DNA of 64,000 bases from Paracoccaceae bacterium (GTDB lineage: Bacteria; Pseudomonadota; Alphaproteobacteria; Rhodobacterales; Rhodobacteraceae), in the NCBI GenBank assembly GCA_013214575.1, contig JABSSD010000151.1, positions 1 through 64,000 on the forward strand, written 5' to 3'. The notes beneath the pieces were generated by a model that was not told the DNA's origin, did no database searches, and saw only the letters and a program-made list of their open reading frames with translations. Numbering within the stretch: the first letter of the stretch is position 1; every line of letters begins with the position of its first letter. A program made the position numbers and the translations under genes. Below are positions 1-8,757 of this stretch, one piece after another.

Positions 1-1
1 C

Positions 2-555
2 CATCTGGCCCGAACGGGCTGATTCACCGAGGTTCATATCCGCAGCGAGGCGTCTGAGCGCATCCGCGTTCCAATAGGCACGCGTGAACGCCTGATCCGG
101 ATGCGCAAAGATCTGGAAGGGCATGTCCGTGGCGTTTTGAAAGTCTTTGGGGTCTGCATGGGCGCCGTAGGGCGATCAAAGATGCGGCAAGACTTTCGCG
201 ATCAGCTGGCCCAGGCAGGGGCTGTCGATCCCGTGATCCCTGTCATGGTGGAGATGTTCAATCCGATCCACACGGCACTCTGCGCTGCGACCGAAGCAAT
301 GGATGATGAACTGAGAACGATTGCGCGTCAGAGCAATCTCGCCGGTCGCCTCATGACTGTGCCGGGCGTAGGTCCCATCGTCGCTCTGGCGTATATTGCC
401 ACGCTTGGCGACGCCGCACGGTTCAAAAAGTCGAAGGATGTCGGCGCATTTCTCGGTCTCACACCGCGAAGGTATCAGTCTGGCGACATGGATTGGTCCG
501 GACGCCATCATCAAGCGGCAAGACCGACTTCGGAGAGAACCACGATCCCCTAAAG
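2..555 (+). pseudogene. Decayed IS110-family transposase fragment
   Basis: Remnant of an IS110/IS1111-type DEDD transposase. The reading frame shows the family's middle and C-terminal parts: an FTEVHIRSEASERIR segment, the coiled region, and the Transposase_20 motif (LMTVPGVGPIVALAYIATLG, then GAFLGLTPRRYQSGD). It is broken twice. At 20-22 a TGA stands where the family normally has Trp in LARTGWF, and near 509 a one-base insertion moves the expected GRISKRGDR-like tail into another frame (IIKRQDRLRR). The 3' end is then lost within about 50 bases. The copy begins outside the window. It cannot encode an active transposase, and no terminal repeats are visible. Confidence 0.85.
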
Positions 556-600
556 ACAACGAAGCCAGATCCTTGACTTCTCTGCAAACAGAGAGCTGGC

Positions 601-2082
601 TTAGTTGCCAGCGTCGTTTGTGCCCGTGTTATTTGTGCCTGCGGTCTCCGCCGTCTCACCACTCACCGCGTTACCGGATGCGTCATCTACTGTGTCCCCC
701 AGCGCACCATTATCCCAACGGCCGCTGGTCTCTTGGCCGGTGGCATAGCGCATGGTGCCCGCCCCCTGACGTTTGCTGTTCAGAAAATGGCCTTCATAGA
801 CGTCGCCATTGGCATAGGTGGCAACACCCTGACCACTGATCTTGCCCAGCTGCCAATCACCCTCATAGATAAACCCGTCGGGCATCTCGATTTTACCGTT
901 GCCGTGGCGCTGACCTTCGAAGAAGGCGCCGGTGTAAATCGAGCCGTCGGCATAGGTGACCCTGGCCTCTCCATGGCGCAGGCTGTTTTGCCAGTTGCCA
1001 TCATAGCGATAGCCGTCGGTATAGGTCATCACACCCTGACCGTGGTTGCGCGCATTCTTGAAGGCGCCTGTATAGATCAGCCCGTTGGGGTATGTGGCGG
1101 TGCCCTGGCCTTCGATAACGCCGACGGTCCAGTCGCCCACATAGGTCGAGCCATCCCGGTAGGTGATCTTACCCTGACCATCGGGCAGATCGGTGCGGAA
1201 CTGGCCCTCATAGACCGAGCCGTCCGGATAGGTCACATGGCCCTGGCCCTCAATCTGCCCGCCCTGCCAGGCCCCGGTGTAGACATATCCGTCGGTGCCT
1301 GAAAATGTACCCTGACCCTCGCGCAGATCATTGTTGAAATTGCCGGTGTAGATATCGCCGCTGGCATAGGTCAGTTTGCCCTGCCCATGGCGCCGTCCGG
1401 CCTCCAGTGCCCCCTCATAGACATCGCCATTGGGCTGGGTCAGCACCCCGGTGCCATGCATCTGATCGTCGGCCCAGCTGCCGTCGTAGATCAACCCGTC
1501 AGGCAGGGTCAGCTTGCCCTGACCATGCAGCTTGCCCGCCAGCACATCGCCTTTATAAACCGCACCATTGGGATAGGAGATCACTGCCTTGCCCTCTTTC
1601 CTGCCGTTCACCCAACCGCCGTCATACTGATAGCCACCAGGGTTTTGCATGACGCCGTGGCCGCTGTGCTGGTCATCTACAAAGCCGCCTTCATAGCGCA
1701 CCCCATTGGCGTAGATAGAGATGCCCTGACCGTTGATACCACCATCGACCCAGTCGCCCTCAAAGGTGCCCCCGTCTGAGAAGGTGATCTTGCCCAGCCC
1801 TTCGGGTTTGCCCTTGGCAAAGGCGCCTTCATAGACCGATCCATTGGGAAAACGTGCAACCCCCTGGCCGAGGATCTCGCCATCAACCCAATCGCCGGAA
1901 TATTCATACCCGTTGGGCAGCCGGTAGGTACCGGTGCCATGCTGTAGCCCGCCGCGAAAGCTGCCTTCGTAGACGCCGCCGATTTCGTCCTGGGTTGAAA
2001 TCACCTGGCCATCCTGCGCCAGTGCTGCCGAGCCCATCAATAGAGCCAGGGAAAATGCAAGTATGTTGCCAAATCGGATCAT
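601..2082 (-). CDS. Secreted MORN-repeat protein
   Basis: A 493-residue protein made almost entirely of MORN repeats. I place the start at the internal Met (2080-2082) because it opens a good signal peptide (MIRFGNILAFSLALLMGSAALAQ) with an AGAGG Shine-Dalgarno nearby; the longer reading frame adds 15 unconvincing residues. About 18 full 23-residue units of the form Y-x-G-x-(F/W)-x(5)-H/E-G-x-G-x(4)-x-G follow, plus a partial 19th, then a low-complexity Thr/Asn/Gly tail. Bacterial MORN proteins are poorly defined; they form elongated beta-hairpin solenoids linked to lipid or peptidoglycan binding and assembly scaffolding. The signal peptide places it in the periplasm or outside. It stands alone, and no partner gene is evident. 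Confidence 0.85.
   Translation of the reverse strand: MIRFGNILAFSLALLMGSAALAQDGQVISTQDEIGGVYEGSFRGGLQHGTGTYRLPNGYEYSGDWVDGEILGQGVARFPNGSVYEGAFAKGKPEGLGKITFSDGGTFEGDWVDGGINGQGISIYANGVRYEGGFVDDQHSGHGVMQNPGGYQYDGGWVNGRKEGKAVISYPNGAVYKGDVLAGKLHGQGKLTLPDGLIYDGSWADDQMHGTGVLTQPNGDVYEGALEAGRRHGQGKLTYASGDIYTGNFNNDLREGQGTFSGTDGYVYTGAWQGGQIEGQGHVTYPDGSVYEGQFRTDLPDGQGKITYRDGSTYVGDWTVGVIEGQGTATYPNGLIYTGAFKNARNHGQGVMTYTDGYRYDGNWQNSLRHGEARVTYADGSIYTGAFFEGQRHGNGKIEMPDGFIYEGDWQLGKISGQGVATYANGDVYEGHFLNSKRQGAGTMRYATGQETSGRWDNGALGDTVDDASGNAVSGETAETAGTNNTGTNDAGN
702..1971 (-). repeat. Tandem 69-bp MORN-coding repeats
   Basis: About 18 consecutive 69-base units encode the 23-residue MORN motif. The aromatic residue after the Y-x-G core alternates Phe and Trp from unit to unit (SF, DW, AF, DW, GF, GW) and again in units 10-19. 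The alternation is disturbed around units 7-10 (DV, SW, AL, NF). This suggests growth by duplication of a 138-base, two-motif unit, with one out-of-phase event. Confidence 0.75.
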
Positions 2083-2248
2083 CGGAACCTCTGCCTGCGC
2101 CTGAAATAAACTGCCGCAGCGTATCACGGCTTGGCGTAAAGCTAGGCCAGCCCGCAGTTTGCCGCAATGTCTTTTGCGTCTGCTCTCTTTCCCTTGATGC
2201 TAGATCTGTTAAATGGCTGCAATTGGATTGTTAAAGGACTAGAGCAGG

Positions 2249-3907
2249 ATGACTGATCGCTTCCGCGTAACCCTGGCCCAGCTGAACCCCATTGTAGGGG
2301 ACCTGTCGGGCAATGCCGCCCAGGCCCTGCAGGCCTGGCAACAGGGGCGTGACGCCGGTGCCGATCTGGTGGCGCTGCCGGAAATGTTCATAACTGGCTA
2401 CAATACCCAGGATCTGGTGATGAAACCGGCGTTTCATCAGGCCGCCATCGCCGAGGTTGCAAAACTGGCCGCCGCGGTGACCGATGGCCCCGCATTGGCT
2501 CTGGGCGCGCCCTGGCTTGAGGGCGGCAAGCTCTACAACGCCTACCTGATCCTCAAGGATGGCAAGATCGCCAGCCGTATCCTGAAGCACCACCTGCCCA
2601 ATGAAACCGTGTTTGACGAGATGCGCATCTTCTCCGCCGGACCGCTGGGCGGACCTTACGCGGTGGGCGATACCCGCATTGGCAGCCCGATCTGCGAGGA
2701 TGGCTGGCACGAAGACGTGGCCGAGACCCTGGGGGAAACCGGCGCCGAATTTCTGCTGATCCCCAATGGCTCGCCCTATTACCGCAACAAGATGGAGGTG
2801 CGGTTCAACCACATGGTGGCCCGCGCGATTGAGACCGGCCTGCCGGTGATCTATCTGAATATGGTTGGCGGCCAGGACGATCAGGTGTTTGACGGCGGCT
2901 CCTTTGTTCTGAACCCCAGCGGCGCACTGGCGCTGCAAATGCCGGTGTTTGACGCGGCCATCACCCATTTGGATCTGGAACGAACCGCCGATGGCTGGCG
3001 CGCTATCGACGGGACCAAGGCACATCTGCCGGATGAATGGGAACAGGACTACCGCGTCATGGTCGAGAGTTTACGCGACTATCTGCGCAAATCCGGCTTT
3101 TCCAAGGTGCTTCTGGGGCTCTCCGGCGGGGTCGATTCTGCCATTGTCGCCGCCATTGCGGTGGATGCGATCGGGCCGCAAAATGTCCGCTGCGTGATGC
3201 TGCCGTCGGAATACACCAGCCGCGAATCTCTGGACGATGCCGAGGCCGTCGCTAAGGCGCTGGGCGTGCATTACGACTATGTCCCGATAGACGAAGGCCG
3301 CAGCGCCATCACCAACACTCTTGCGCCGCTGTTTGCTGGCCGTGACGCCGATGTCACCGAGGAAAACATCCAGTCCCGCCTGCGCGGGCTGCTGCTGATG
3401 GCGATGTCCAACAAATTTGGCGAGATGCTGCTGACCACCGGCAATAAATCCGAGGTCGCAGTGGGCTATGCCACCATCTACGGCGACATGAACGGCGGCT
3501 ACAATCCAATCAAGGACATGTATAAGACCCGGGTGTTTGAGACCTGCCGCTGGCGCAACGCCAACCACCGCCCTTGGATGAAAGGCCCTTCGGGCGAGGT
3601 GATCCGCGCCAATGTCATCGACAAACCGCCGACGGCGGAACTGCGCGACGACCAAAAAGACAGCGACAGCCTGCCGGACTACCCCGAGTTGGACGCCATT
3701 CTGGACATTCTGGTCGACCGCGACGGCTCCATCGCCGATTGTGTAGCCGCCGGATTTGACCGCGATGTGGCCAAACGGGTCGAGCACCTGCTCTACATCA
3801 GCGAATACAAACGCTTTCAGTCCGCCCCCGGTGCCCGCCTGACCCGGCACGCCTTCTGGCTGGACCGCCGCTACCCAATCGTCAATCGCTGGCGCGACCC
3901 CAGCTAA
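2249..3907 (+). CDS. nadE: Glutamine-dependent NAD+ synthetase
   Basis: Catalyses the last step of NAD+ synthesis, amidating nicotinic acid adenine dinucleotide with glutamine-derived ammonia and ATP in the cytosol. The 552-residue protein has the two expected domains. An N-terminal nitrilase-fold glutaminase carries the Glu45, Lys113 and Cys149 triad (LPEMF, LKHHLPN, SPICEDGWHE). A C-terminal synthetase domain carries the ATP-pyrophosphatase P-loop SGGVDSA at 292-298. Length is normal for the two-domain form. The ATG follows an AAAGGA-type ribosome site. It is divergent from the MORN gene. Another NAD-pathway gene, nadD, lies 17 kb away. Confidence 0.96.
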   Translation: MTDRFRVTLAQLNPIVGDLSGNAAQALQAWQQGRDAGADLVALPEMFITGYNTQDLVMKPAFHQAAIAEVAKLAAAVTDGPALALGAPWLEGGKLYNAYLILKDGKIASRILKHHLPNETVFDEMRIFSAGPLGGPYAVGDTRIGSPICEDGWHEDVAETLGETGAEFLLIPNGSPYYRNKMEVRFNHMVARAIETGLPVIYLNMVGGQDDQVFDGGSFVLNPSGALALQMPVFDAAITHLDLERTADGWRAIDGTKAHLPDEWEQDYRVMVESLRDYLRKSGFSKVLLGLSGGVDSAIVAAIAVDAIGPQNVRCVMLPSEYTSRESLDDAEAVAKALGVHYDYVPIDEGRSAITNTLAPLFAGRDADVTEENIQSRLRGLLLMAMSNKFGEMLLTTGNKSEVAVGYATIYGDMNGGYNPIKDMYKTRVFETCRWRNANHRPWMKGPSGEVIRANVIDKPPTAELRDDQKDSDSLPDYPELDAILDILVDRDGSIADCVAAGFDRDVAKRVEHLLYISEYKRFQSAPGARLTRHAFWLDRRYPIVNRWRDPS

Positions 3908-4298
3908 GGCCGCAGGCCTCAGCTCAACAACCGGTCTGGCGATTGACCCGGCTGGTTTCTCTTTGTCAAAAATACCTCTAGGGGTGAATGGACCGCCAAT
4001 CTATTGGCGGTTCAGAGGGGGCAGCGCCCCCCAGACCCCGCCCGAGCATCACGCAGGCAGCCCCCCATACATAGAATCACCTATCTGAGATCATCCTTTA
4101 GGGTGAATTGTCGCCGATCCCGCAACAATGCCGCGAGAGTGCCGAATTGTCGCCGCATCACTGCCACTCATCGGGCATCTTCGACGAATTTGAGGCAAAA
4201 TGAACAAAACTGTGGCGAAAGGGGCTAATTGTCATTTTCGGTCGGGCAGGCTCCAGGACAGGTGCCGTTGCCCAGGTTTGATGTTGAGGAGCTGCCAA
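3908..4298. other. Gene-free stretch after nadE
   Basis: No credible gene. It holds one degenerate copy of the TTTTTGCCAAAAATACTC repeat (3956-3978), a GGGGGC-agc-GCCCCC hairpin (4017-4031), and two direct copies of GAATTGTCGCCG 39 bases apart (4105-4116 and 4144-4155). The direct repeats precede the membrane-protein gene at 4299 and could be a regulator site, but nothing else supports that. Confidence 0.5.
3956..3978 (+). repeat. Dispersed TTTTTGCC-AAAATACTC motif, copy 1 (degenerate)
   Basis: Reads TTTCTCTTTGTC followed by AAAAATACCTC. It is a weaker relative of the motif at 6374-6400, 48679-48706 and 61338-61359. It lies 49 bases after the nadE stop. Confidence 0.45.
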
Positions 4299-4913
4299 AT
4301 GGGACAGAGTTATCAGCCGGATTTTGACAAGCTGATCCAAGGTCAAAGCACCATGGCCAGCGAGGCGGAAATCATGGCGGAAATCCGCAAGGTGATGATT
4401 GCCGACACGGTTGTGCACCCCGAGATTGTCAGCGCCCGGAAACGGCAGCCAAAGCCAACAGCGCCAGCCAGCCCACAAAATCCGACCGCACCAAAAACCG
4501 TTATGGGCCGGCTAACAGGCTACCAGCCCCGCTGGAGCCACAACCTGTTGATTCTGACACTGGCGGCACTCCTCTACAGCCCGATGGCGGTGGTGGCGGT
4601 GGTGACCCTGTTGCTGGCCGCACTGGCGCTGTTGTTCTGGAGCGTCGGGCCGGATCGGCTGGCGACTTTTGGCCGCGCTTGTTTTGACCGCTACCACCGG
4701 CTGCTGCCGGTGCAGGCGGATCGGCTCATGGGATGGGCCAACCGGGTCAGTGGCCGGATGCAGGCCCTGTCCAACCGACTGCCCGCTGGTTTGACCCAGG
4801 GGCTCTATCTGTCCAGTTTCTCCCGCCAACCTATGGCTGAGCTGGATCTGGTGGAACCTTTTGATCGGCTGTTGGCGCGGCGCCGAGATGAGCGTCAAGC
4901 CACCGCCGAGTGA
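4299..4913 (+). CDS. Hypothetical membrane protein, 204 aa
   Basis: Function not recognised. The start is taken at ATG 4299 because a GAGGAG ribosome site sits 8 bases upstream; the longer frame from 4200 begins with a low-complexity Arg/Cys stretch. The N-terminal 65 residues are soluble and charged (MGQSYQPDFDKLIQGQ). A Pro/Lys-rich linker follows, then about 40 hydrophobic residues (LLILTLAALLYSPMAVVAVV, then TLLLAALALLFW) that probably form a two-helix membrane hairpin. A basic C-terminal tail with several Arg residues ends the protein. It lies between nadE and an FAD oxidase on the same strand without tight coupling. Confidence 0.7.
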   Translation: MGQSYQPDFDKLIQGQSTMASEAEIMAEIRKVMIADTVVHPEIVSARKRQPKPTAPASPQNPTAPKTVMGRLTGYQPRWSHNLLILTLAALLYSPMAVVAVVTLLLAALALLFWSVGPDRLATFGRACFDRYHRLLPVQADRLMGWANRVSGRMQALSNRLPAGLTQGLYLSSFSRQPMAELDLVEPFDRLLARRRDERQATAE

Positions 4914-4988
4914 TTCGGCTCAGACCCCAGCTGCCCAGCAGCTGATTTCCCTTTTCACAGCCTCCGGGTCTTTGCATAGTGCAGCACA

Positions 4989-6359
4989 TTGAACCTGCCC
5001 GTGAACCTGCCTGCGTCGGAGTCTCTTTTGCCTGGTCCTGAATTGCCGTCCTTTCCCGAGGACAAACGCCTGCCTAAATCTGTAGATACCGTGGTCATCG
5101 GCGGCGGTATCGTCGGCGCCGCAACGGCGCTGGAACTGGCGGCGCGCGGCGTGTCGGTGCTGCTCTGTGAAAAAGGCCGTATCGGCGGTGAACAAAGCTC
5201 GCGCAATTGGGGCTGGGTGCGGCTGTCGCAGCGCGACCCGCGTGAAATCCCGCTAATGATCGAGTCGATGTCGATCTGGCAGGGGCTAGAGGCTCGCACC
5301 GGCTATCGCACCGGCTATCATCGCTGCGGCAGCCTGTTTGTGGCCAATGGCGCCAAGCCCAGCGCGCAATTGCAGCGCTGGGCCCAGAACCTGCAAGACA
5401 TGGATGCCGCCAGCCAGATGGTCAGCGGCGCTGCGCTGCAGGCCCTGTTGCCGGGCCACCGGGGCCCGATCCACTCAGCGCTTTCGACACCATTGGATGG
5501 CCGCGCCGAGCCGCAATGGGCAACCCACGCCATTGCCATGGGGGCCCGGGATGCCGGCGCCGCGGTGATGACCCATTGCGCGGTGCGCTCTGTGGACATT
5601 CAGGCGGGCCAGATCGCCGGAGTGATCACCGAACGGGGCCGGGTGGCCTGCCGCTCGGTGGTGGTGGCCGGCGGTGCCTGGTCGCGATTGTTCCTTGGCA
5701 ATGCCGGGATCTCTCTGCCGCAGCTAAAGGTGCTGAACTCGGTGCTGCGCTGCTCAGCGGTGGCGGGCGGGCCGGACGTCACCCTCTGGGCGGATGACTA
5801 CGCCCTGAGGAAACGCGCCGATGGCGGCTATACCGTGGCCAAAGGCACCGAGAACATGGTCGATATCGTGCCCGACAGCCTGCGCCTGGGGCTGCAATTC
5901 CTACCGGCCTTTCTCAGCGAGTGGCGCTCGCTGCGGTTTCGTCTGTCCGGCCGCTGGCAGGTTGAGGCCGCCCAGTCGCGACGCTGGACGCCAGATCAGC
6001 AAACCGCATTTGAACAATGCCGGATCCTCGACCCGGCCCCTTCGCAATCGGCGCTGAAATCCGGCTGGGCGTCGGCGCAGCAGGCCTTTCCCTTTTTGCA
6101 ACAGGCCGAGGTGGTGCAAAGCTGGGGCGGGTTGATTGACGTCACCCCGGATGCCATCCCGGTGATCTCCCCGGCGGAGGAGCTGCCGGGGCTGTTCATC
6201 GCAACCGGCTTCTCCGGTCACGGCTTTGGCATTGGCCCGGGGGCGGGGCGGTTGATGGCGGATATGGTCACCGGCGCGCCCCCCATTGTCGATCCGCAGG
6301 CCTTTCGCCTGTCTCGGTTCAGCGATGGCAGCCGACCGCGCCTGGACCACGGCAGCTGA
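4989..6359 (+). CDS. FAD-dependent oxidoreductase (DAO family)
   Basis: Predicted flavoenzyme oxidising a secondary amine or amino acid. The Rossmann FAD motif VVIGGGIVGAATALELAARG lies near residues 35-54, and the following EKGRIGGEQSSRNWGWVR segment is typical of the gamma-glutamylputrescine/D-amino-acid oxidase branch. A C-terminal GLFIATGFSGHGFGIGPGAG closes the FAD fold. The true substrate cannot be told from sequence. The start is uncertain: an in-frame TAG lies at 4977-4979, so initiation is at TTG 4989, GTG 5001 or shortly after, and no strong ribosome site is seen. It is followed by gltX but separated by a repeat-containing gap. Confidence 0.85.
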   Translation: MNLPVNLPASESLLPGPELPSFPEDKRLPKSVDTVVIGGGIVGAATALELAARGVSVLLCEKGRIGGEQSSRNWGWVRLSQRDPREIPLMIESMSIWQGLEARTGYRTGYHRCGSLFVANGAKPSAQLQRWAQNLQDMDAASQMVSGAALQALLPGHRGPIHSALSTPLDGRAEPQWATHAIAMGARDAGAAVMTHCAVRSVDIQAGQIAGVITERGRVACRSVVVAGGAWSRLFLGNAGISLPQLKVLNSVLRCSAVAGGPDVTLWADDYALRKRADGGYTVAKGTENMVDIVPDSLRLGLQFLPAFLSEWRSLRFRLSGRWQVEAAQSRRWTPDQQTAFEQCRILDPAPSQSALKSGWASAQQAFPFLQQAEVVQSWGGLIDVTPDAIPVISPAEELPGLFIATGFSGHGFGIGPGAGRLMADMVTGAPPIVDPQAFRLSRFSDGSRPRLDHGS

Positions 6360-6373
6360 GCTGACGAACTCCG

Positions 6374-6400
6374 CCGCGGCTTCTTTTTGCCAAAATACTC
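6374..6400 (+). repeat. Dispersed TTTTTGCC-AAAATACTC motif, copy 2
   Basis: CCGCGGCTTCTTTTTGCC followed by AAAATACTC. It is almost identical to 48679-48706 over 27 bases. It sits between an FAD oxidase and gltX, 95 bases before the gltX start. Confidence 0.7.
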
Positions 6401-6494
6401 GCGCCGCAGGCCCGCGCCTGTGGCGCGGTTCACGCGCATCAACTGGACAAATCGCCACCCGTATGACATGGGGCAAGGCAACAGGAGACATGTG

Positions 6495-7820
6495 ATGACC
6501 ACCACCCGTTTTGCCCCGTCGCCCACCGGATATATCCATGTGGGCAACCTGCGTACCGCGCTGATGAACTATCTGATCGCCCGCAAGGCCGGCGGCACCT
6601 TCATTCTGCGTATCGACGACACCGACCCAAACCGGTCCGAGGAAAAATATGTCGATGCCATCAAGCGGGACATGGAATGGCTTGGCCTGCATTGGGACCG
6701 ATTTGAGCGCCAGTCCGAACGGCTGGACCAATACGCCGATGCGGCCGCCAAGCTGCGCGACATAGGTCGATTCTACGAGGCGTTTGAAACCCCGGTCGAG
6801 CTGGACCTGAAACGCAAGAAACAGCTCAACATGGGCAAACCACCGGTCTATGACCGGGCGGCGCTGAACCTGTCGGATGCTGAAAAAGACAGCCTGCGCG
6901 CTGAGCGTGGCAGCGGTGTCTGGCGCTTCAAGCTGGACCGCGAGCGGATCGAGTGGAACGACGGCGTGCTGGGCGATATCTCGATTGATGCCGCCAGCGT
7001 GTCGGATCCGGTGCTGATCCGCGGCGACGGCCAGGTGCTCTACACCATCGCCTCGGTGGTCGATGACACTGAAATGGGCGTCACCAATGTGGTGCGTGGC
7101 TCCGATCACGTGACCAATACCGCCACCCAGATCCAGATCATCAAGGCGCTGGGCGGCACCCCGCCCGAATTCGCCCACCACTCGCTGCTGACCGGGCCTC
7201 AGGGCGAGGCACTGAGCAAACGTCTGGGCACATTGGCGCTGCGCGATCTGCGCGAACAGGGGGTGCAGCCGATGGCACTGCTGTCGCAGATGGCCCGTCT
7301 TGGCTCCTCTGACCCGATTGAGCTGCGCTCTGAAATGGCCGAACTGATCGAAGGTTTCGACCTCAACCGCTTTGGCGCGGCGCCCACCAAATTTGACGTA
7401 CAGGACCTGTTTCCGCTGACCGGTCGCTACCTGCAGTCCCTGCCGCTGGAAAAGGTGCAGTCCGACCTCGACGCGCTGGGCGTTCCGGCGGACAAGCAAC
7501 CCGCCTTCTGGGATGTTGCCAAAGAGAACATCACCACCCTGGGCGATCTTGAAACCTGGTGGAGCCTGTGCCGCGATGGCGCCGAGCCGCTGATCGCGGA
7601 TGAGGACAAAGAGTTCATTGCCCAGGCGATGGCGCTGCTGCCCGAGGGCCCCTATGACGCCGACACCTGGAAAACCTGGACCACAGCGGTGAAAGAGGCC
7701 ACTGGCCGCAAGGGCAAGGGCCTGTTCATGCCGCTGCGCCACGCGGTGACCGGTATGCAACGTGGGCCCGACATGAGCGCGCTTTTGTCGCTGATGCAAG
7801 TGGTCCGCGCCCGCGGCTAA
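6495..7820 (+). CDS. gltX: Glutamyl-tRNA synthetase
   Basis: Charges tRNA-Glu (and in alphaproteobacteria often mischarges tRNA-Gln for the amidotransferase route). The class I signature RFAPSPTGYIHVGNLRTA has the HIGH-type motif HVGN at 15-18, and the KMSKS-type loop is LSKRLG at 240-245. At 441 residues it is a little shorter than the usual 465-470, as in the second GluRS copy many alphaproteobacteria carry. The start at 6495 follows AGGAG with a 7-base gap and gives the canonical N-terminus; the upstream extension of the frame is discarded. It ends in a strong terminator. Confidence 0.95.
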   Translation: MTTTRFAPSPTGYIHVGNLRTALMNYLIARKAGGTFILRIDDTDPNRSEEKYVDAIKRDMEWLGLHWDRFERQSERLDQYADAAAKLRDIGRFYEAFETPVELDLKRKKQLNMGKPPVYDRAALNLSDAEKDSLRAERGSGVWRFKLDRERIEWNDGVLGDISIDAASVSDPVLIRGDGQVLYTIASVVDDTEMGVTNVVRGSDHVTNTATQIQIIKALGGTPPEFAHHSLLTGPQGEALSKRLGTLALRDLREQGVQPMALLSQMARLGSSDPIELRSEMAELIEGFDLNRFGAAPTKFDVQDLFPLTGRYLQSLPLEKVQSDLDALGVPADKQPAFWDVAKENITTLGDLETWWSLCRDGAEPLIADEDKEFIAQAMALLPEGPYDADTWKTWTTAVKEATGRKGKGLFMPLRHAVTGMQRGPDMSALLSLMQVVRARG

Positions 7821-7843
7821 CCGGGGTTCTCTGCTGAATTTTG

Positions 7844-7878
7844 AACCGCGCGCGCCTGATTGGCGGGCGCGGTTTTTT
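7844..7878 (+). terminator. Intrinsic terminator of gltX
   Basis: An AACCGCGCGCGCC arm, a short loop and GGCGGGCGCGGTT are followed directly by a T run, 23 bases after the gltX stop. Confidence 0.85.
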
Positions 7879-8198
7879 GTTGCCCATTCCCGGCCCTACC
7901 GTTCGCCCAGGTAGCGCCAGCTTTATCCCGGTCTGGCAAAAGCTCCCCAATCGCGATTACCGCCGGGCCTGACACCCCCGGCACATGGAACAGGGCCCCG
8001 GGTTGCGCCGGGGCGCAACAGAACAGTTCATTGCACGGGGCAAACCCCGTCCAAATCCGCTTTGGTGGCGCCGCCACTTCTATGGCCCGATTTGACAGTA
8101 TTTGAGTGCAGCCTGGCTGCATTACCGGAAGCCCTGCGCTGACCGGCCCATTGGCCTGCGGCAAGGTTATGACCCAGCACGTCGTTGTGTGCATGAAA
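7879..8198. other. Gene-free stretch before the DUF4157 gene
   Basis: No convincing gene. Frames open on both strands but look like composition shadows. A TTGACA hexamer at 8092-8097 has no good -10 partner. Confidence 0.45.
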
Positions 8199-8227
8199 TT
8201 TGACAGAATCCTCAGGAAATCTATTCT
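8199..8227 (+). promoter_or_regulatory. Predicted sigma-70-type promoter
   Basis: A perfect TTGACA (8199-8204), a 17-base spacer and TATTCT (8222-8227) lie 46 bases before the DUF4157 start. Confidence 0.6.
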
Positions 8228-8272
8228 GGTCTGAAAGTCCAACGCGTGTTTCTACAGGAAGTGGAGTCTCCA

Positions 8273-8644
8273 ATGGCCAAAAGCCCAGAAGAAATCGCCG
8301 CCATGGTCGAGGCCACTGGCGGTAAGAAAGCCAAACGCAAGGCGCTAAAAAACGCGCCCGAAGGAACCAAAGAAAAGAAATTGCCCAAAGATGTCCGTGA
8401 CGGTCTGGAAAAGCACTTTGGTGCGAAGCTGGCCAAAGTGCGGGTGCACACCGGTGGCAACACCAAGGAAATCTGCAAAGAGCTCAAGGCCAAGGCCTTT
8501 ACCCAAGGGCCCAACGTGTACTTCATGCGTCCCGGAGATGCCAAGAAGCCCGAAACGCTGGTGCATGAGCTTGCCCATGTGCTGCAACAAACACGCGGCA
8601 AGGTTGCCAAGGTCAAAGAGGGCGAAGCACTGATCGCCAAGTAG
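8273..8644 (+). CDS. Small DUF4157 (eCIS-core-like) HExxH protein
   Basis: A 123-residue protein consisting of a lysine-rich N-terminus (about 40 residues) and a DUF4157 domain. The conserved pieces are visible in order: LPKDVRDGLEKHFGAKLAKV, RVHTGG, AKAFTQGPNVYFMRPGDAKK, and the zinc-type HELAHVLQQ motif. In known systems this domain is fused to or linked with extracellular contractile injection systems as a metallopeptidase-like cargo. Here it stands alone: no sheath, tube, baseplate or AAA+ ATPase gene is in the window, and no signal peptide is present. The start follows GGAG, and a good promoter lies upstream. Whether it is a protease is an inference. Confidence 0.8.
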   Translation: MAKSPEEIAAMVEATGGKKAKRKALKNAPEGTKEKKLPKDVRDGLEKHFGAKLAKVRVHTGGNTKEICKELKAKAFTQGPNVYFMRPGDAKKPETLVHELAHVLQQTRGKVAKVKEGEALIAK

Positions 8645-8700
8645 CGCCAGTGGCAGTTCTCATATGGAAATAGTCTCGTTCAGATTGTCAGCTGGCTGCC

Positions 8701-8748
8701 CGGGGCTCCGCCCGTTCGGGGTTGAAACACTCCCCCAGAGTGTTTCCT
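8701..8748 (-). repeat. Hairpin repeat family 2, copy A (between convergent genes)
   Basis: Stem GAAACACTC (8724-8732) and GAGTGTTTC (8738-8746), loop CCCCA, flanked by CGGGGCTCCGCCCGTTCGGG. Read on the minus strand it matches 16470-16515 (family core GGAAAC...GGGGGA...GTTTC, then CGAAC..GGCGGAGCC). Between convergent genes it may act as a two-way terminator, though it has no T run. Confidence 0.65.
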
Positions 8749-8757
8749 AGCCATCCC

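Noticed and set aside
702-1971. MORN repeats as a possible CRISPR-like or satellite DNA array
   Set aside because: The 69-base periodicity is fully explained by an intact coding frame with MORN residues conserved and third positions varying.
5901-7799. 632-codon minus-strand frame opposite the FAD oxidase and gltX
   Set aside because: It spans two genes and their intergenic gap on the other strand; the translation is Arg/Gly/Ala/His-rich with no motif.
7817-8242. Minus-strand frame containing VPGVSGPAVIAIGELLPD, briefly considered a tetrapyrrole methylase (CobA) remnant
   Set aside because: Only about 20 residues look similar, the rest does not match, and it crosses the gltX terminator.
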